Of a DNA stretch of 39,837 bases, positions 1-6,936 are shown piece after piece. The DNA lies in contig JACPCF010000018.1 of assembly GCA_016179965.1 (NCBI GenBank), positions 1 through 39,837 of the forward strand. Direction: 5' to 3'. Every line of letters begins with the position of its first letter. The stretch's first letter is position 1. The notes below the pieces were generated by a model that was not told the origin of the DNA, made no database searches, and saw only the letters and a program-made list of their open reading frames with translations. The translations under genes were made by a program, and so were the position numbers. The stretch is from Candidatus Rokuibacteriota bacterium. Its GTDB lineage: Bacteria; Methylomirabilota; Methylomirabilia; Rokubacteriales; CSP1-6.

Positions 1-301
1 CCGCTACATCCTCCCCAACGTGGCGGCAACGATCATCATCCTCGCGACGATCGGCCTCGGCGGCGTCATCCTGGCGGAGTCGGCTCTCGCCTTTCTCGGC
101 TACGGTGTCCCCCCTCCGTACCCCTCCTGGGGCGCGATGCTCTCCGGGTCAGGCCGGACCTACATGTACACGGCACCCTGGATGGCGCTCTGGCCTGGGG
201 TCGCGATCTCGCTGTCGGTCTTCGGTTTCAACATGCTGGGCGACGCGCTCAGGGACGTGCTGGACCCCCGCCTGCGCGGCACGGGCGGCGCCGTCCGCTG
301 A
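1..301 (+). CDS. ABC transporter permease, DppC/OppC type (3' end only)
   Basis: This is the C-terminal ~99 residues of an inner-membrane permease of the dipeptide/oligopeptide/nickel ABC transporter family (BPD_transp_1). The reading frame is open to the left edge (…RYILPNVAATIIILATIGLGG), so the gene starts outside the window. The track's GTG at position 20 is internal. Two hydrophobic segments are visible. The phrase ESALAFLGYGVPPPYPSWG and the ending GDALRDVLDPRLRG are hallmarks of DppC-like permeases, whose C-terminus is nearly always DxLRDxLDPRL. By family knowledge it would pair with a DppB-like permease and two ATPases, presumably to the left. It stops at 299-301 and converges on the minus-strand selenoprotein candidate with only 6 bases between stop codons. 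The substrate cannot be deduced. Confidence 0.93.
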   Translation, partial: RYILPNVAATIIILATIGLGGVILAESALAFLGYGVPPPYPSWGAMLSGSGRTYMYTAPWMALWPGVAISLSVFGFNMLGDALRDVLDPRLRGTGGAVR

Positions 302-307
302 GGGTCT

Positions 308-787
308 CTATCGCCGGGGCTGGGGGGTTGGCGTCCCCGGGCCGAACTTCGAGTATTTGGCGTCGATGGCCCGCCGGATCTCCGTGAGGGACGTCCCACG
401 CCGCTTCAGATCCATCACGTCACGCGTGATGTCCAGGCAGAGGCTTCAGGTGGCGGCGTGGCTGGTGTACGTGAGCGTTCCGTCCCGGTTCTCGCTCTTG
501 ATGTAGCACTGCCGGTTGGAGCGATGGCCGATGTTGCCACACCCGCAGTAGCACGGGATGTGCTCGAGGTCCTTCCCCCGCTCCGCGGCGAAGCCGTACA
601 GCCCCGCAACGTCCGGGCCGGCGGATTTCGCGAACAGTGGGAGTTCTCCCCGGGGTAGCGTCTGGACCTGATCCCCGTACTGATCGGTCGTCAGGGGACC
701 CGCGGCGGAGTCGCGGGTCAACGAGGCGCCCCCGGCGAGGACTCCCAGGGCGCCTACGAGCATCTCGCGGCGAGTGATGGCTCTCAT
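308..787 (-). CDS. PCYCGC-motif exported protein, candidate selenoprotein with in-frame TGA as Sec114
   Basis: The ORF track stops this gene at TGA 446-448 (113 aa), but the same frame continues without a stop to TAG 308-310, giving 159 residues if TGA is read as selenocysteine. The protein opens with a twin-arginine-like signal (TRREMLVGALGVLAGG). PCYCGCG follows at residues 78-84 and a further Cys at 94. After the TGA comes SLCLDITRDVMDLKRRG, then LTEIRRAIDAKY and a PTPTPQPR tail. Relatives of the PCYCGC family, as I recall them, read HGTxCGVCLEI at this point. The TGA therefore replaces exactly the first Cys of the CxxC, giving U114-S-L-C117, and the post-TGA sequence matches the family end. 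A 7-bp hairpin starts 14 bases after the TGA (separate entry). The gene is last in an operon, with an ATGA overlap with the DUF1285 gene. Function is unknown; a thiol/selenol redox or metal-handling role outside the cytoplasm is inferred. Alternatives are a recent nonsense mutation or a sequencing error. Confidence 0.8.
413..431 (-). promoter_or_regulatory. Putative bacterial SECIS hairpin downstream of the TGA
   Basis: On the coding strand, CATCACG and CGTGATG form a perfect 7-bp stem closed by the 5-base loop CGTGA. Twenty-one bases separate the TGA from the loop. This matches my recollection of bacterial SECIS rules: a hairpin immediately 3' of UGA, an apical loop about 16-37 bases away, and a G among the first two loop bases. 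The hairpin lies inside the coding frame (encoding roughly DITRDVM), as bacterial SECIS elements do. A stem could arise by chance in GC-rich DNA, but its position and perfection support recoding. Confidence 0.6.
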
Positions 788-1257
788 CGATGGTCCTCCT
801 CCTCACGGCTCAGGCGGTGCGCCATTCCACCCACCCGGAGGATCGCGGCGCCGGTCCCTTCGTCGTACTCGATCAGGCTTCCGAGCTGGTAGGCCGCGGC
901 CCGGGAGAAGCGCGCCTCGAACTGGCCGCCTTTGATTCGGCAATAGGGGATCCCCGCCGCGGTGAGACGCAGAGTGGTCGGGTCCAGGGTCGCCTGGGTT
1001 CCGTCGTTCAGGGTCACGCGGGGCGTTCCGCCCACGGCCTCAACCCGCACCACCACGAAGGGGGCGTCGGCGACCTCGACGGGAATCCGAACGGGGCCGG
1101 CCTGGATGAAGTAGCCCGTCTCGTCCCGGCGCAGGTTCCGCATGAGATTGGCGAGAATCCCGGGGTGGGTGATCTCCTCTCCCTCGTGAAACCATTCCCC
1201 CTCTGGATTCACCGTGAGGCGGGGCAGCGTCCACTTCGACGGCTCGGCCGTGCTCAT
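784..1257 (-). CDS. DUF1285 family protein
   Basis: The 157-residue product matches the DUF1285 family. It has an N-terminal stretch WTLPRLTVNPEGEWFHEGEEITHPGI and a central block IPVEVADAPFVVVRV, which corresponds to the typical I.VEDAPFVA signature. The end of the protein holds a second small beta-rich part (GGQFEARFSRAAAYQLGSLIEYDE). It has no signal peptide or membrane segment, so it is probably cytoplasmic. The biochemical role of the family is unknown. Start and stop both overlap neighbours by four bases (ATGA with the MEMO1-family gene upstream and with the PCYCGC gene downstream), so the three are translationally coupled. Confidence 0.85.
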   Translation of the reverse strand: MSTAEPSKWTLPRLTVNPEGEWFHEGEEITHPGILANLMRNLRRDETGYFIQAGPVRIPVEVADAPFVVVRVEAVGGTPRVTLNDGTQATLDPTTLRLTAAGIPYCRIKGGQFEARFSRAAAYQLGSLIEYDEGTGAAILRVGGMAHRLSREEEDHR

Positions 1258-2528
1258 GGTCTCTGGCTCAGGTCACGTGTCGCGATCACTGGGCCCTCCG
1301 AGTAAAAGACCAGGCTGGCGAACGTGACGACCCCCTGGGGATCAGGCCACTGGGCGTATCGGAGCAGCCGACCTTCCCCCGCGGGGAGGCACCGCAGCAG
1401 CGTGTAGATGGGCGAGAGGCCGCAGATCCGCCGGCTGTCGCCGTCCTTCGCCACCGATTCGTAGAACGCGGGGGGATTCACCGCCGCGACGGCCTCGAGC
1501 ATGCTGCGATCTTCGCGTTCCAGGTGGGCCAGCGACGCCCGACCCACAGGCTCGGGGTCGCCGAAGCGGGGCCCGACATGGGCCAGGTCCACCCCCGCGA
1601 TCAGGCACACCTTGCGCGGTGACGCGGCGATGGTTTCCCCCAGAGCGTCGAAGAAGCGCGGGATGCGAGGGTCGGCCTCCGGCGCCGTGCCGGCGATCAG
1701 GTTCTCGTGGAGGAAGCTCGCCAGAATGGGGACCACGGCGAACTCGCGCCGGGCCCCGAACACGCCGCGGAGGAACACGGCCTGGAACTCGATGGAGTGC
1801 TCGCTCCGGTGGGCGACTTCGCTGGCCAGGAGGTCGTCTCCGTAGCGGCGCCGGAGGGCCGCAGCGAAATCGCGGTCCACCGCCGCCGGACCGAGGGGCG
1901 TCTCGTAATCTTTCAGGGTCAGCGCAAAGGGGTCGGGCATGCCCGCGTGGCAGGTGCCGAGGATCACGAACAGGTCGGCGTCGCTTCGCTCGGCCAGCTC
2001 GCGGTAGGCCCAGGCGTAGACGGGTCCCCCCCGGTGGAAATCAATGTGGGGAGCCATGATCGCGTTGACGGAGCCGGCGCGTGGGGTCTCGGGCGCCGGG
2101 CCCGGCCCCTCGGGATGGGCGAAGAAGCCTGCGACCTGAGCGCTGAGCGCCTCCGGCTCCGCCGCGTACGCGCTCCCCGCTTGGACTGCCGGCCGCGTGG
2201 GGCTCGCCCTGAACCGCGTCTCGATGGTCGCGCGCCGCCGGCTGAAGGTTTCGCTGTCGAGGAAGCCGTGCTCGTCCAGCGTCCTCGAGATCTCCTCGAG
2301 CCGCTCCTTGAAGAGGAGCCGGCCGTGACGGCGCATGAAGATCTCCTGGATCTCCAGGAGGGAGTGCTCGCCGTCGAAGAGCGAGACGATGTCCACCAGC
2401 GGCGGCGGAAGGACCAGGACCGCGTCGGTGAAGCCCGCCGGGTCCCGGAGGGCGATGCCCTTCTTGCCTCCCGCCTCTACGGGGAAGGCCTCCACCGGCC
2501 TCAGCTTCGGTCGGTCGGTCAGCTCCAC
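1254..2528 (-). CDS. AmmeMemoRadiSam system protein B / MEMO1-family protein with PqqD-like N-terminal domain
   Basis: The C-terminal ~280 residues are a MEMO1/LigB-like domain: MAPHIDFHRGGPVYAWAY, VILGTCHAGMPDPFAL, HSIEFQAVFL, GVDLAHVGPRFGD and RRICGLSPIYTLL. The HID, CH, LAH and CG positions correspond to the conserved His/Cys pocket of MEMO1. Residues ~1-110 (KLRPVEAF… DGEHSLLEIQEIF) look like a PqqD-like winged-helix domain. I chose the GTG at 2528 (424 aa). The track's ATG at 2609 would overlap the M20 peptidase by 74 bases, whereas the GTG lies 7 bases after that gene's stop with AAGGG upstream. No AMMECR1 or radical-SAM partner is present in the window. Enzymatic activity in bacteria is not established; copper or redox roles are reported for human MEMO1. 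Confidence 0.88.
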   Translation of the reverse strand: MELTDRPKLRPVEAFPVEAGGKKGIALRDPAGFTDAVLVLPPPLVDIVSLFDGEHSLLEIQEIFMRRHGRLLFKERLEEISRTLDEHGFLDSETFSRRRATIETRFRASPTRPAVQAGSAYAAEPEALSAQVAGFFAHPEGPGPAPETPRAGSVNAIMAPHIDFHRGGPVYAWAYRELAERSDADLFVILGTCHAGMPDPFALTLKDYETPLGPAAVDRDFAAALRRRYGDDLLASEVAHRSEHSIEFQAVFLRGVFGARREFAVVPILASFLHENLIAGTAPEADPRIPRFFDALGETIAASPRKVCLIAGVDLAHVGPRFGDPEPVGRASLAHLEREDRSMLEAVAAVNPPAFYESVAKDGDSRRICGLSPIYTLLRCLPAGEGRLLRYAQWPDPQGVVTFASLVFYSEGPVIATRDLSQRP

Positions 2529-2535
2529 GTCGCCG

Positions 2536-3750
2536 CTACCCTTCAAGAAACTTCCAGGCTGCCACAGCGTAAATCCTCGCCGCGTCAGCCAGTTCTCTGA
2601 TCTCCACATACTCGTCCACCTGGTGGGGGATGAGCCGGTTCCCCGGGCCGCAGGTGACGATGGGGATGCCGAGCTCTGTGAGGAGGATGGTGCCGTCCGT
2701 CGAGCCGGGGACGCCCCCGTAGCGCGGGGCTCTTCCCGTCACCTGTTTCACCGCGAAGGCGAGTGCCCGGACCAGCGGCTCCTCCCGGGCGACTTTGGTC
2801 GGCAGCCGGAGCGCCCCGAGCGGCTCCCACTCCACCTTGATTCCCGGGTGCGCCGCCTCCACCCGCCGGCAGAGCCGCTCGATCTCCTGGTGGACCCCGT
2901 CGCCGTCGATGCCCGGTGTGAGCCTGACGTCCAGGATCAGCTCGCTCCCCGCCGGGATCACGTTTGCCTGAGGGACGCCCCGGATCGGCGCCTGGAGCAC
3001 CGTGGGAGTCACCGTGGGGGGGTGGAGATACCGGCTCCGCTTGGCGCTCCGCCTGAGCCGCCGCTGAAGCGCGGGCACTTCTCTCAGGAGGGTGCCGATG
3101 GGCCAAATCGGATTCACGCCCGCCTCGGGCATGGCCCCGTGAGCCATCCTGCCGCGGATGCGCACCCGCGCCCAGACGACGCCCCGTTGTTCTAGACAGA
3201 GCTCGTTCTGCTCTGGCTCGCAGATGATCGCCGCGCCGACCTGTCGGCCGATCGGGGTCCCGCAGAACTGACGGACGCCCAGCATGGCGCCTTCCTCATC
3301 CGCGAGGGCTCCCACCATCAACCGCCCCGGAGGCGTCAGGCCGGCGCGCTTGAAGGCGGCGGCGGCGAGCATCGCCGCGGCGAGGCCGCCCTTCATGTCG
3401 GCGGCGCCGCGCCCGTAGATCCGGCCGTCGGCCAGGTCGGCGGCGAACGGGGGATGGCTCCACTCCGCGGGATCGCCCTCCGTGACGACGTCGGTGTGCC
3501 CTTCCAGCAGGAGCGTGGGGCCGGCCTCACCGAGCCACGCGATGACGTTGGGCCGGGCCGGCGCCGCGCGCTGGACCTCGACCCGGAACCCCTCCCGCCT
3601 GAACCAGGCTTCGATGAAGGACGCGACGCGGGACTCGTTGGCGGCGGGGTCGTCGGGGCGATAGACGCTGGGGATGCGGACGAGATCGCGCGTCAGGGCG
3701 ACGAGCTCCTCGTCTCGGATCTGCTCCAGGACCTTCTGGATCGCCTTCAC
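2536..3750 (-). CDS. M20 family metallopeptidase (ArgE/DapE/CPG2-like)
   Basis: This is a 404-residue zinc-dependent deacylase or peptidase. The metal-ligand motifs are in order: EGHTDVV (His85, Asp87), GRGAADMKGG (Asp118), ADEEG (catalytic Glu152, Glu153), ICEPE (~178) and a late LIPHQVDEYV (His). Between ~190 and 300 is the dimerisation domain with MAHGAMPEAGVNP. Length and motif spacing fit ArgE/DapE/ACY1/CPG2 enzymes, which remove acyl or terminal groups from amino acids or small peptides. The exact substrate cannot be read from sequence. It sits two genes from a sodium:solute symporter, so it could process an imported amide or peptide. A strong stem-loop lies just upstream of its start. 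Confidence 0.92.
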   Translation of the reverse strand: MKAIQKVLEQIRDEELVALTRDLVRIPSVYRPDDPAANESRVASFIEAWFRREGFRVEVQRAAPARPNVIAWLGEAGPTLLLEGHTDVVTEGDPAEWSHPPFAADLADGRIYGRGAADMKGGLAAAMLAAAAFKRAGLTPPGRLMVGALADEEGAMLGVRQFCGTPIGRQVGAAIICEPEQNELCLEQRGVVWARVRIRGRMAHGAMPEAGVNPIWPIGTLLREVPALQRRLRRSAKRSRYLHPPTVTPTVLQAPIRGVPQANVIPAGSELILDVRLTPGIDGDGVHQEIERLCRRVEAAHPGIKVEWEPLGALRLPTKVAREEPLVRALAFAVKQVTGRAPRYGGVPGSTDGTILLTELGIPIVTCGPGNRLIPHQVDEYVEIRELADAARIYAVAAWKFLEG

Positions 3751-3762
3751 CGGCGGGCGGGC

Positions 3763-3781
3763 CCCCAGCCGCAGGCTGGGG
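3763..3781 (-). terminator. GC-rich stem-loop between small ORF and M20 peptidase
   Basis: CCCCAGCC and GGCTGGGG form a perfect 8-bp stem with a 3-base loop in the 51-base gap between two co-directional genes. There is no run of T after it on either strand. It may be an RNA stability or attenuation structure rather than a true intrinsic terminator. Confidence 0.35.
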
Positions 3782-3801
3782 AGCGGACGCGGCGCGGGCG
3801 G

Positions 3802-4104
3802 CTACTCGTGAGGGAAGGACAGGATCACCGCGTCGAGGCGGATCACCCGGTGCTCCTCCCCGCTCAGGTAGAAGTAGTGCCCCTCCACGTCCTCGGCGCT
3901 CTCCTCGAAGGCGACCACGGCCTCCAGCGGCGGCATCTCGCGGAAGGCGTTGGCGCCTTCGTCGAACCCATCGCCGCGGCCCACAACTCGGCCGTAGCGG
4001 ATCGGCGAGCCCTTGGGGCAGTGCACCCGGATGTCGGCGGGGGGCTCGCCTAGGAGCTTCACCAGGAGATTGATGCCGTAGACCTGCACGGGAATCTCGC
4101 TCAT
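3802..4104 (-). CDS. Unrecognised 100-aa protein
   Basis: I do not recognise the family. The product is acidic and probably soluble: MSEIPVQVYGINLLVKLLGEP, then VHCPKGSPIRYGRVVGRGDGFDEG, and an end rich in beta-like hydrophobics (RVIRLDAVILSFPHE). It has one Cys and no membrane segment. It is credible as a gene because it fills the space between two operon members, has the strong ribosome-binding site GAGAGGAG before its ATG, and is preceded by an extended -10-like motif overlapping the end of the symporter gene. The position between a symporter and a peptidase suggests an accessory role, but that is a guess. Confidence 0.7.
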   Translation of the reverse strand: MSEIPVQVYGINLLVKLLGEPPADIRVHCPKGSPIRYGRVVGRGDGFDEGANAFREMPPLEAVVAFEESAEDVEGHYFYLSGEEHRVIRLDAVILSFPHE

Positions 4105-4130
4105 GGACTCCTCTCGTGGTCGGGCGGTGG

Positions 4131-4143
4131 CCTTATTCTAGCA
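4131..4143 (-). promoter_or_regulatory. Extended -10-like motif TGCTAGAATAAGG
   Basis: The minus strand reads TGCTAGAATAAGG, ending about 27 bases before the ATG of the 100-aa gene and overlapping the last codons of the symporter gene. TG-n-TAGAAT fits an extended -10 element. The same word recurs upstream of other first genes in the window (see findings). No clear -35 was found. Confidence 0.4.
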
Positions 4144-5863
4144 CGACCTTCCGCGACCCGCCCAGGATCCACGCCGTGAGGACGACGGCCGCCACCAGAA
4201 AGACGCTCCCCCGCCCCGGAGACCCCAGCACCAGCGAGCCGATTCCGAAGAGCCCGAGGTAGACCACGACGCAGCCCATGGCCCAGTGGAGCAGGTCCCT
4301 GATCCCCGGCCCCTCCGCCGCGGCCGCGGGGCCCGCGACACGTCGCCAGCCGGGGCCGCCCGGCCTCGCCTTGGCGTGGAAGCGCTGGAGATGGTCGAGC
4401 GGCTCCGCGGGCGTCAGGTACGTCACGGCCACCCACACCACCGTCGTCCCCGCCACGGTCAGTAGCATGACCCAGGCGAACTCGCGGGCGTCATCCACGT
4501 TCAGGCCCGCGCCGAACTGGAGTCCGAGGGAGAGCACGAACGCCCCCGCCATCGCCGCGACCTCGGACCACGCGTTGATCCGCCACCAGTACCACCGGAG
4601 CAGATACACGAGCCCGGTCCCGGCGCCGATCGCCAGCAGGAACTTCCACGCGCCTTCCACCGATGTGAGGTAGTACGTGATGACGCCGGCGACGACCATC
4701 ATGAGGACGGTGGCGAGGCGGCCCGCCCGGGCATAGTGCGCGGGGCCGGCGTCCGGGCGCCAGAAGCGGCGGTAGACGTCGTTGACGAGGTAGGACGCGC
4801 CCCAGTTGAGGTGGGTGGAGACCGTGGACATGTAGGCGGCGAAGAAGGCCGCCAGGAGGAAGCCCCGCCAGTACGGGGGCAGGAGGTCCACCATCACGCG
4901 GACGTACCCCTCCTCGGGGTTGGCGAGCCCCGGATAGAGGAGCATGGAGACCAGCGCCACCAGAATCCAGGGCCACGGGCGGAGGGCGTAGTGGGCGAGG
5001 TTGAACCAGAGGGCGGCCAGCACGGCGTGGCGCTCGTCCCGGGTCGAGAGGATGCGCTGGGCGACATACCCGCCGCCGCCCGGCTCGGCCCCCGGGTACC
5101 AGGAGGCCCACCAGTTGACGGCGAGATAGACGAAGAAGGTGAGGGCCGGCATCCAGGCCGAGTGGAGATCGGGCAGCAGCGCCAGCGGGGCGCCGTCGGG
5201 GAACTTGGCGTTGAGGGCGGCCAGCAGGCCCGAGAGGCCGCCCACGTGGTTCACGGCGAAGACGGCCAGGGCAATCGAACCGGCCATGGCCAGGACGAAC
5301 TGGAAGAGATCGGTGACCAGGACTCCCCACAGCCCCGAGAGGGTGGAGTAGAGCGCGGTGATGACGAACAGGGCGACCGTGGCCTCCCACTTGCGGATCC
5401 CGAGGGTGAGCCCCAGGATCGTGGCCATCGCGTGGGTGACCCAGCCGATGATGATGCAGTTGATCGGGATGGCCAGGTAGGCGGCGCGGAAGGCGCGCAG
5501 GAAGGCGGCCGGCCGGCCCGCGTAGCGGAGCTCGGTGAACTCCGCGTCGGTCATCACCTCGGCCCGCCGCCAGAGCCGGGCGTAGAAGAAGACCGTGAGC
5601 ATGCCGCTCATGACCATGGACCACCAGAGCCAGTTGCCGGCGATCCCGTGCTTGACCGTCAGCCCGGTGACGGCCAGCGGCGTGTCGGCGGCGAACGTGG
5701 TCGCCACCATGGAGGTTCCGGCCAGCCACCACGGGACCCGCCGGCCCGACAGGAAGTACTCCTCCGCGCTCGTCCCCGCCCGCCGGGTGAAGGCCAGCCC
5801 GACGGCGAGCGAGAGAGCGAAGTAGAGGACGATGATGAGCCAGTCGACCCCGGTCAGGATCAC
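4133..5863 (-). CDS. Sodium:solute symporter (SSS family)
   Basis: This 576-residue integral membrane protein has about 13-15 hydrophobic segments. It opens with WLIIVLYFALSLAVGLAFTRRAG and then EEYFLSGRRVPWWLAGTSMVATTFAADTP, the classic SSS N-terminus (family pattern FxxGRxxPWWxxGxSMxAT), whose Ser/Thr-rich turn helps bind sodium. By family knowledge it imports a solute (sugar, amino acid, carboxylate or similar) with Na+. The substrate cannot be named. The start is GTG at 5861-5863, overlapping the rmuC stop by four bases (GTGA). It is followed after 28 bases by the unknown 100-aa gene and then an M20 peptidase, suggesting uptake followed by hydrolysis. Confidence 0.92.
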   Translation of the reverse strand: MILTGVDWLIIVLYFALSLAVGLAFTRRAGTSAEEYFLSGRRVPWWLAGTSMVATTFAADTPLAVTGLTVKHGIAGNWLWWSMVMSGMLTVFFYARLWRRAEVMTDAEFTELRYAGRPAAFLRAFRAAYLAIPINCIIIGWVTHAMATILGLTLGIRKWEATVALFVITALYSTLSGLWGVLVTDLFQFVLAMAGSIALAVFAVNHVGGLSGLLAALNAKFPDGAPLALLPDLHSAWMPALTFFVYLAVNWWASWYPGAEPGGGGYVAQRILSTRDERHAVLAALWFNLAHYALRPWPWILVALVSMLLYPGLANPEEGYVRVMVDLLPPYWRGFLLAAFFAAYMSTVSTHLNWGASYLVNDVYRRFWRPDAGPAHYARAGRLATVLMMVVAGVITYYLTSVEGAWKFLLAIGAGTGLVYLLRWYWWRINAWSEVAAMAGAFVLSLGLQFGAGLNVDDAREFAWVMLLTVAGTTVVWVAVTYLTPAEPLDHLQRFHAKARPGGPGWRRVAGPAAAAEGPGIRDLLHWAMGCVVVYLGLFGIGSLVLGSPGRGSVFLVAAVVLTAWILGGSRKVVLE

Positions 5864-6936
5864 GCGTCGGGCCCCGGCAGCGCCGCCTGGTCGCCTTTGC
5901 GCTCGATGGCCTCCAGCTTGGCCTCGAAGCGCGACAGATCGCGCTCGGCGTCCGTGAACTGCTTCTGGGCGTTGCCGAGGTGACCGCCGAGCTTGCTGAA
6001 ATGCTCCTTGATCCTGTCGAGGTCGCCGCCGAGCCTGATCAGGTCGTTCTGGATCTCCCGGGCGTTGGCTTCGATCCGGAGCCCGCGCAGGCCGAGGATG
6101 ATGACCTGGAGGTAGGCGTAGAGGGTGTTGGGAGAGACCGGCACCACCCGGCGCGAGAGGGCGTAGGAGGCGATCGACTCATCCTCCCCCTCGTCGTCCT
6201 TGACGATCATCTCGTAGTAGACGTTCTCCGCCGGCACGTACATGAGCGCGAAGTCGAACGTCCCCTCATCCGGCAGGATGTACTTCGTCGCGATCTCCTC
6301 CACGCGGTTCTTCACGTCGCGCCCAAAGGCCTTCCGATAGGCCCGCCGCCGATCCTCCTCCGACTCCGCCAGCATGCGGCGGAAGTTCTCCAGCGGGAAC
6401 TTGGCGTCCACCGGGACGATCCGGCCGCCGATCCGGATCGCGGCGTCCACCTTCTCGCCGCTCTTGAACCCGTACTGCAGGTCGTAATCCTCGCGGGGAA
6501 GCATCTGCGCCAGCATGTTCTCCAGCAGGGTCTCCCCCAGCCCGCCGCGCACCTTGGGGGACTTGAGGATCTGCTCGAATCCCTGGATTTCTTTGCCCAC
6601 CTCGGCGACGCGCTGGGTGGCCTCGCCGAGTTTGCCGAGACTTCCCTGGACGTTGCCCACCACGCGGTTCACGTCCTGGAGCTGTTGCACGACGCCGGTG
6701 CGGACCTCTCCCATCTGACCGGTCATCTCGGTCCTCAACTGGTGAAGCTCCTGCCTGACCGCCGTGAGGGTCTCGACCTGGCCCTGGCGGCCCTCGGCGC
6801 GGGCCGCTTCGATCTCGCTCTTGAGCAGGAGGAGGGTCTGATCCGACTGGCCCTTGCCCGTCCTCAAGAGCGCCCATCCCGCGAGGGCCACGATGGCGGC
6901 CAGAATGATCAGAAGCAGCATCGTCCAGTCGGGCAT
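5860..6936 (-). CDS. rmuC: DNA recombination protein RmuC
   Basis: The 358-residue product has a single N-terminal membrane anchor (MLLLIILAAIVALAGWALL). A coiled coil follows over ~35-115 (LLLKSEIEAARAEGRQGQ, QELHQLRTEMTGQMGE), then the RmuC domain with LKSPKVRGGLGETLLENML, DAAIRIGGRIVPVDAKFPLENF, ILPDEGTFDFALMYVPAENVYYE and a final coiled region. RmuC is a predicted nuclease-fold protein that limits inversion between short inverted repeats. The track ORF begins at 7443, but that extension overlaps the TIGR02757 gene. The ATG at 6936 overlaps that gene's stop by one base (TGATG) and starts just before the membrane anchor. Confidence 0.95.
   Translation of the reverse strand: MPDWTMLLLIILAAIVALAGWALLRTGKGQSDQTLLLLKSEIEAARAEGRQGQVETLTAVRQELHQLRTEMTGQMGEVRTGVVQQLQDVNRVVGNVQGSLGKLGEATQRVAEVGKEIQGFEQILKSPKVRGGLGETLLENMLAQMLPREDYDLQYGFKSGEKVDAAIRIGGRIVPVDAKFPLENFRRMLAESEEDRRRAYRKAFGRDVKNRVEEIATKYILPDEGTFDFALMYVPAENVYYEMIVKDDEGEDESIASYALSRRVVPVSPNTLYAYLQVIILGLRGLRIEANAREIQNDLIRLGGDLDRIKEHFSKLGGHLGNAQKQFTDAERDLSRFEAKLEAIERKGDQAALPGPDA

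Noticed and set aside
446-787. Treating the PCYCGC gene as a 113-aa protein ending at TGA 446-448
   Set aside because: Family sequence continues in frame past the TGA and a SECIS-like hairpin follows, so the short form is less likely than Sec readthrough.
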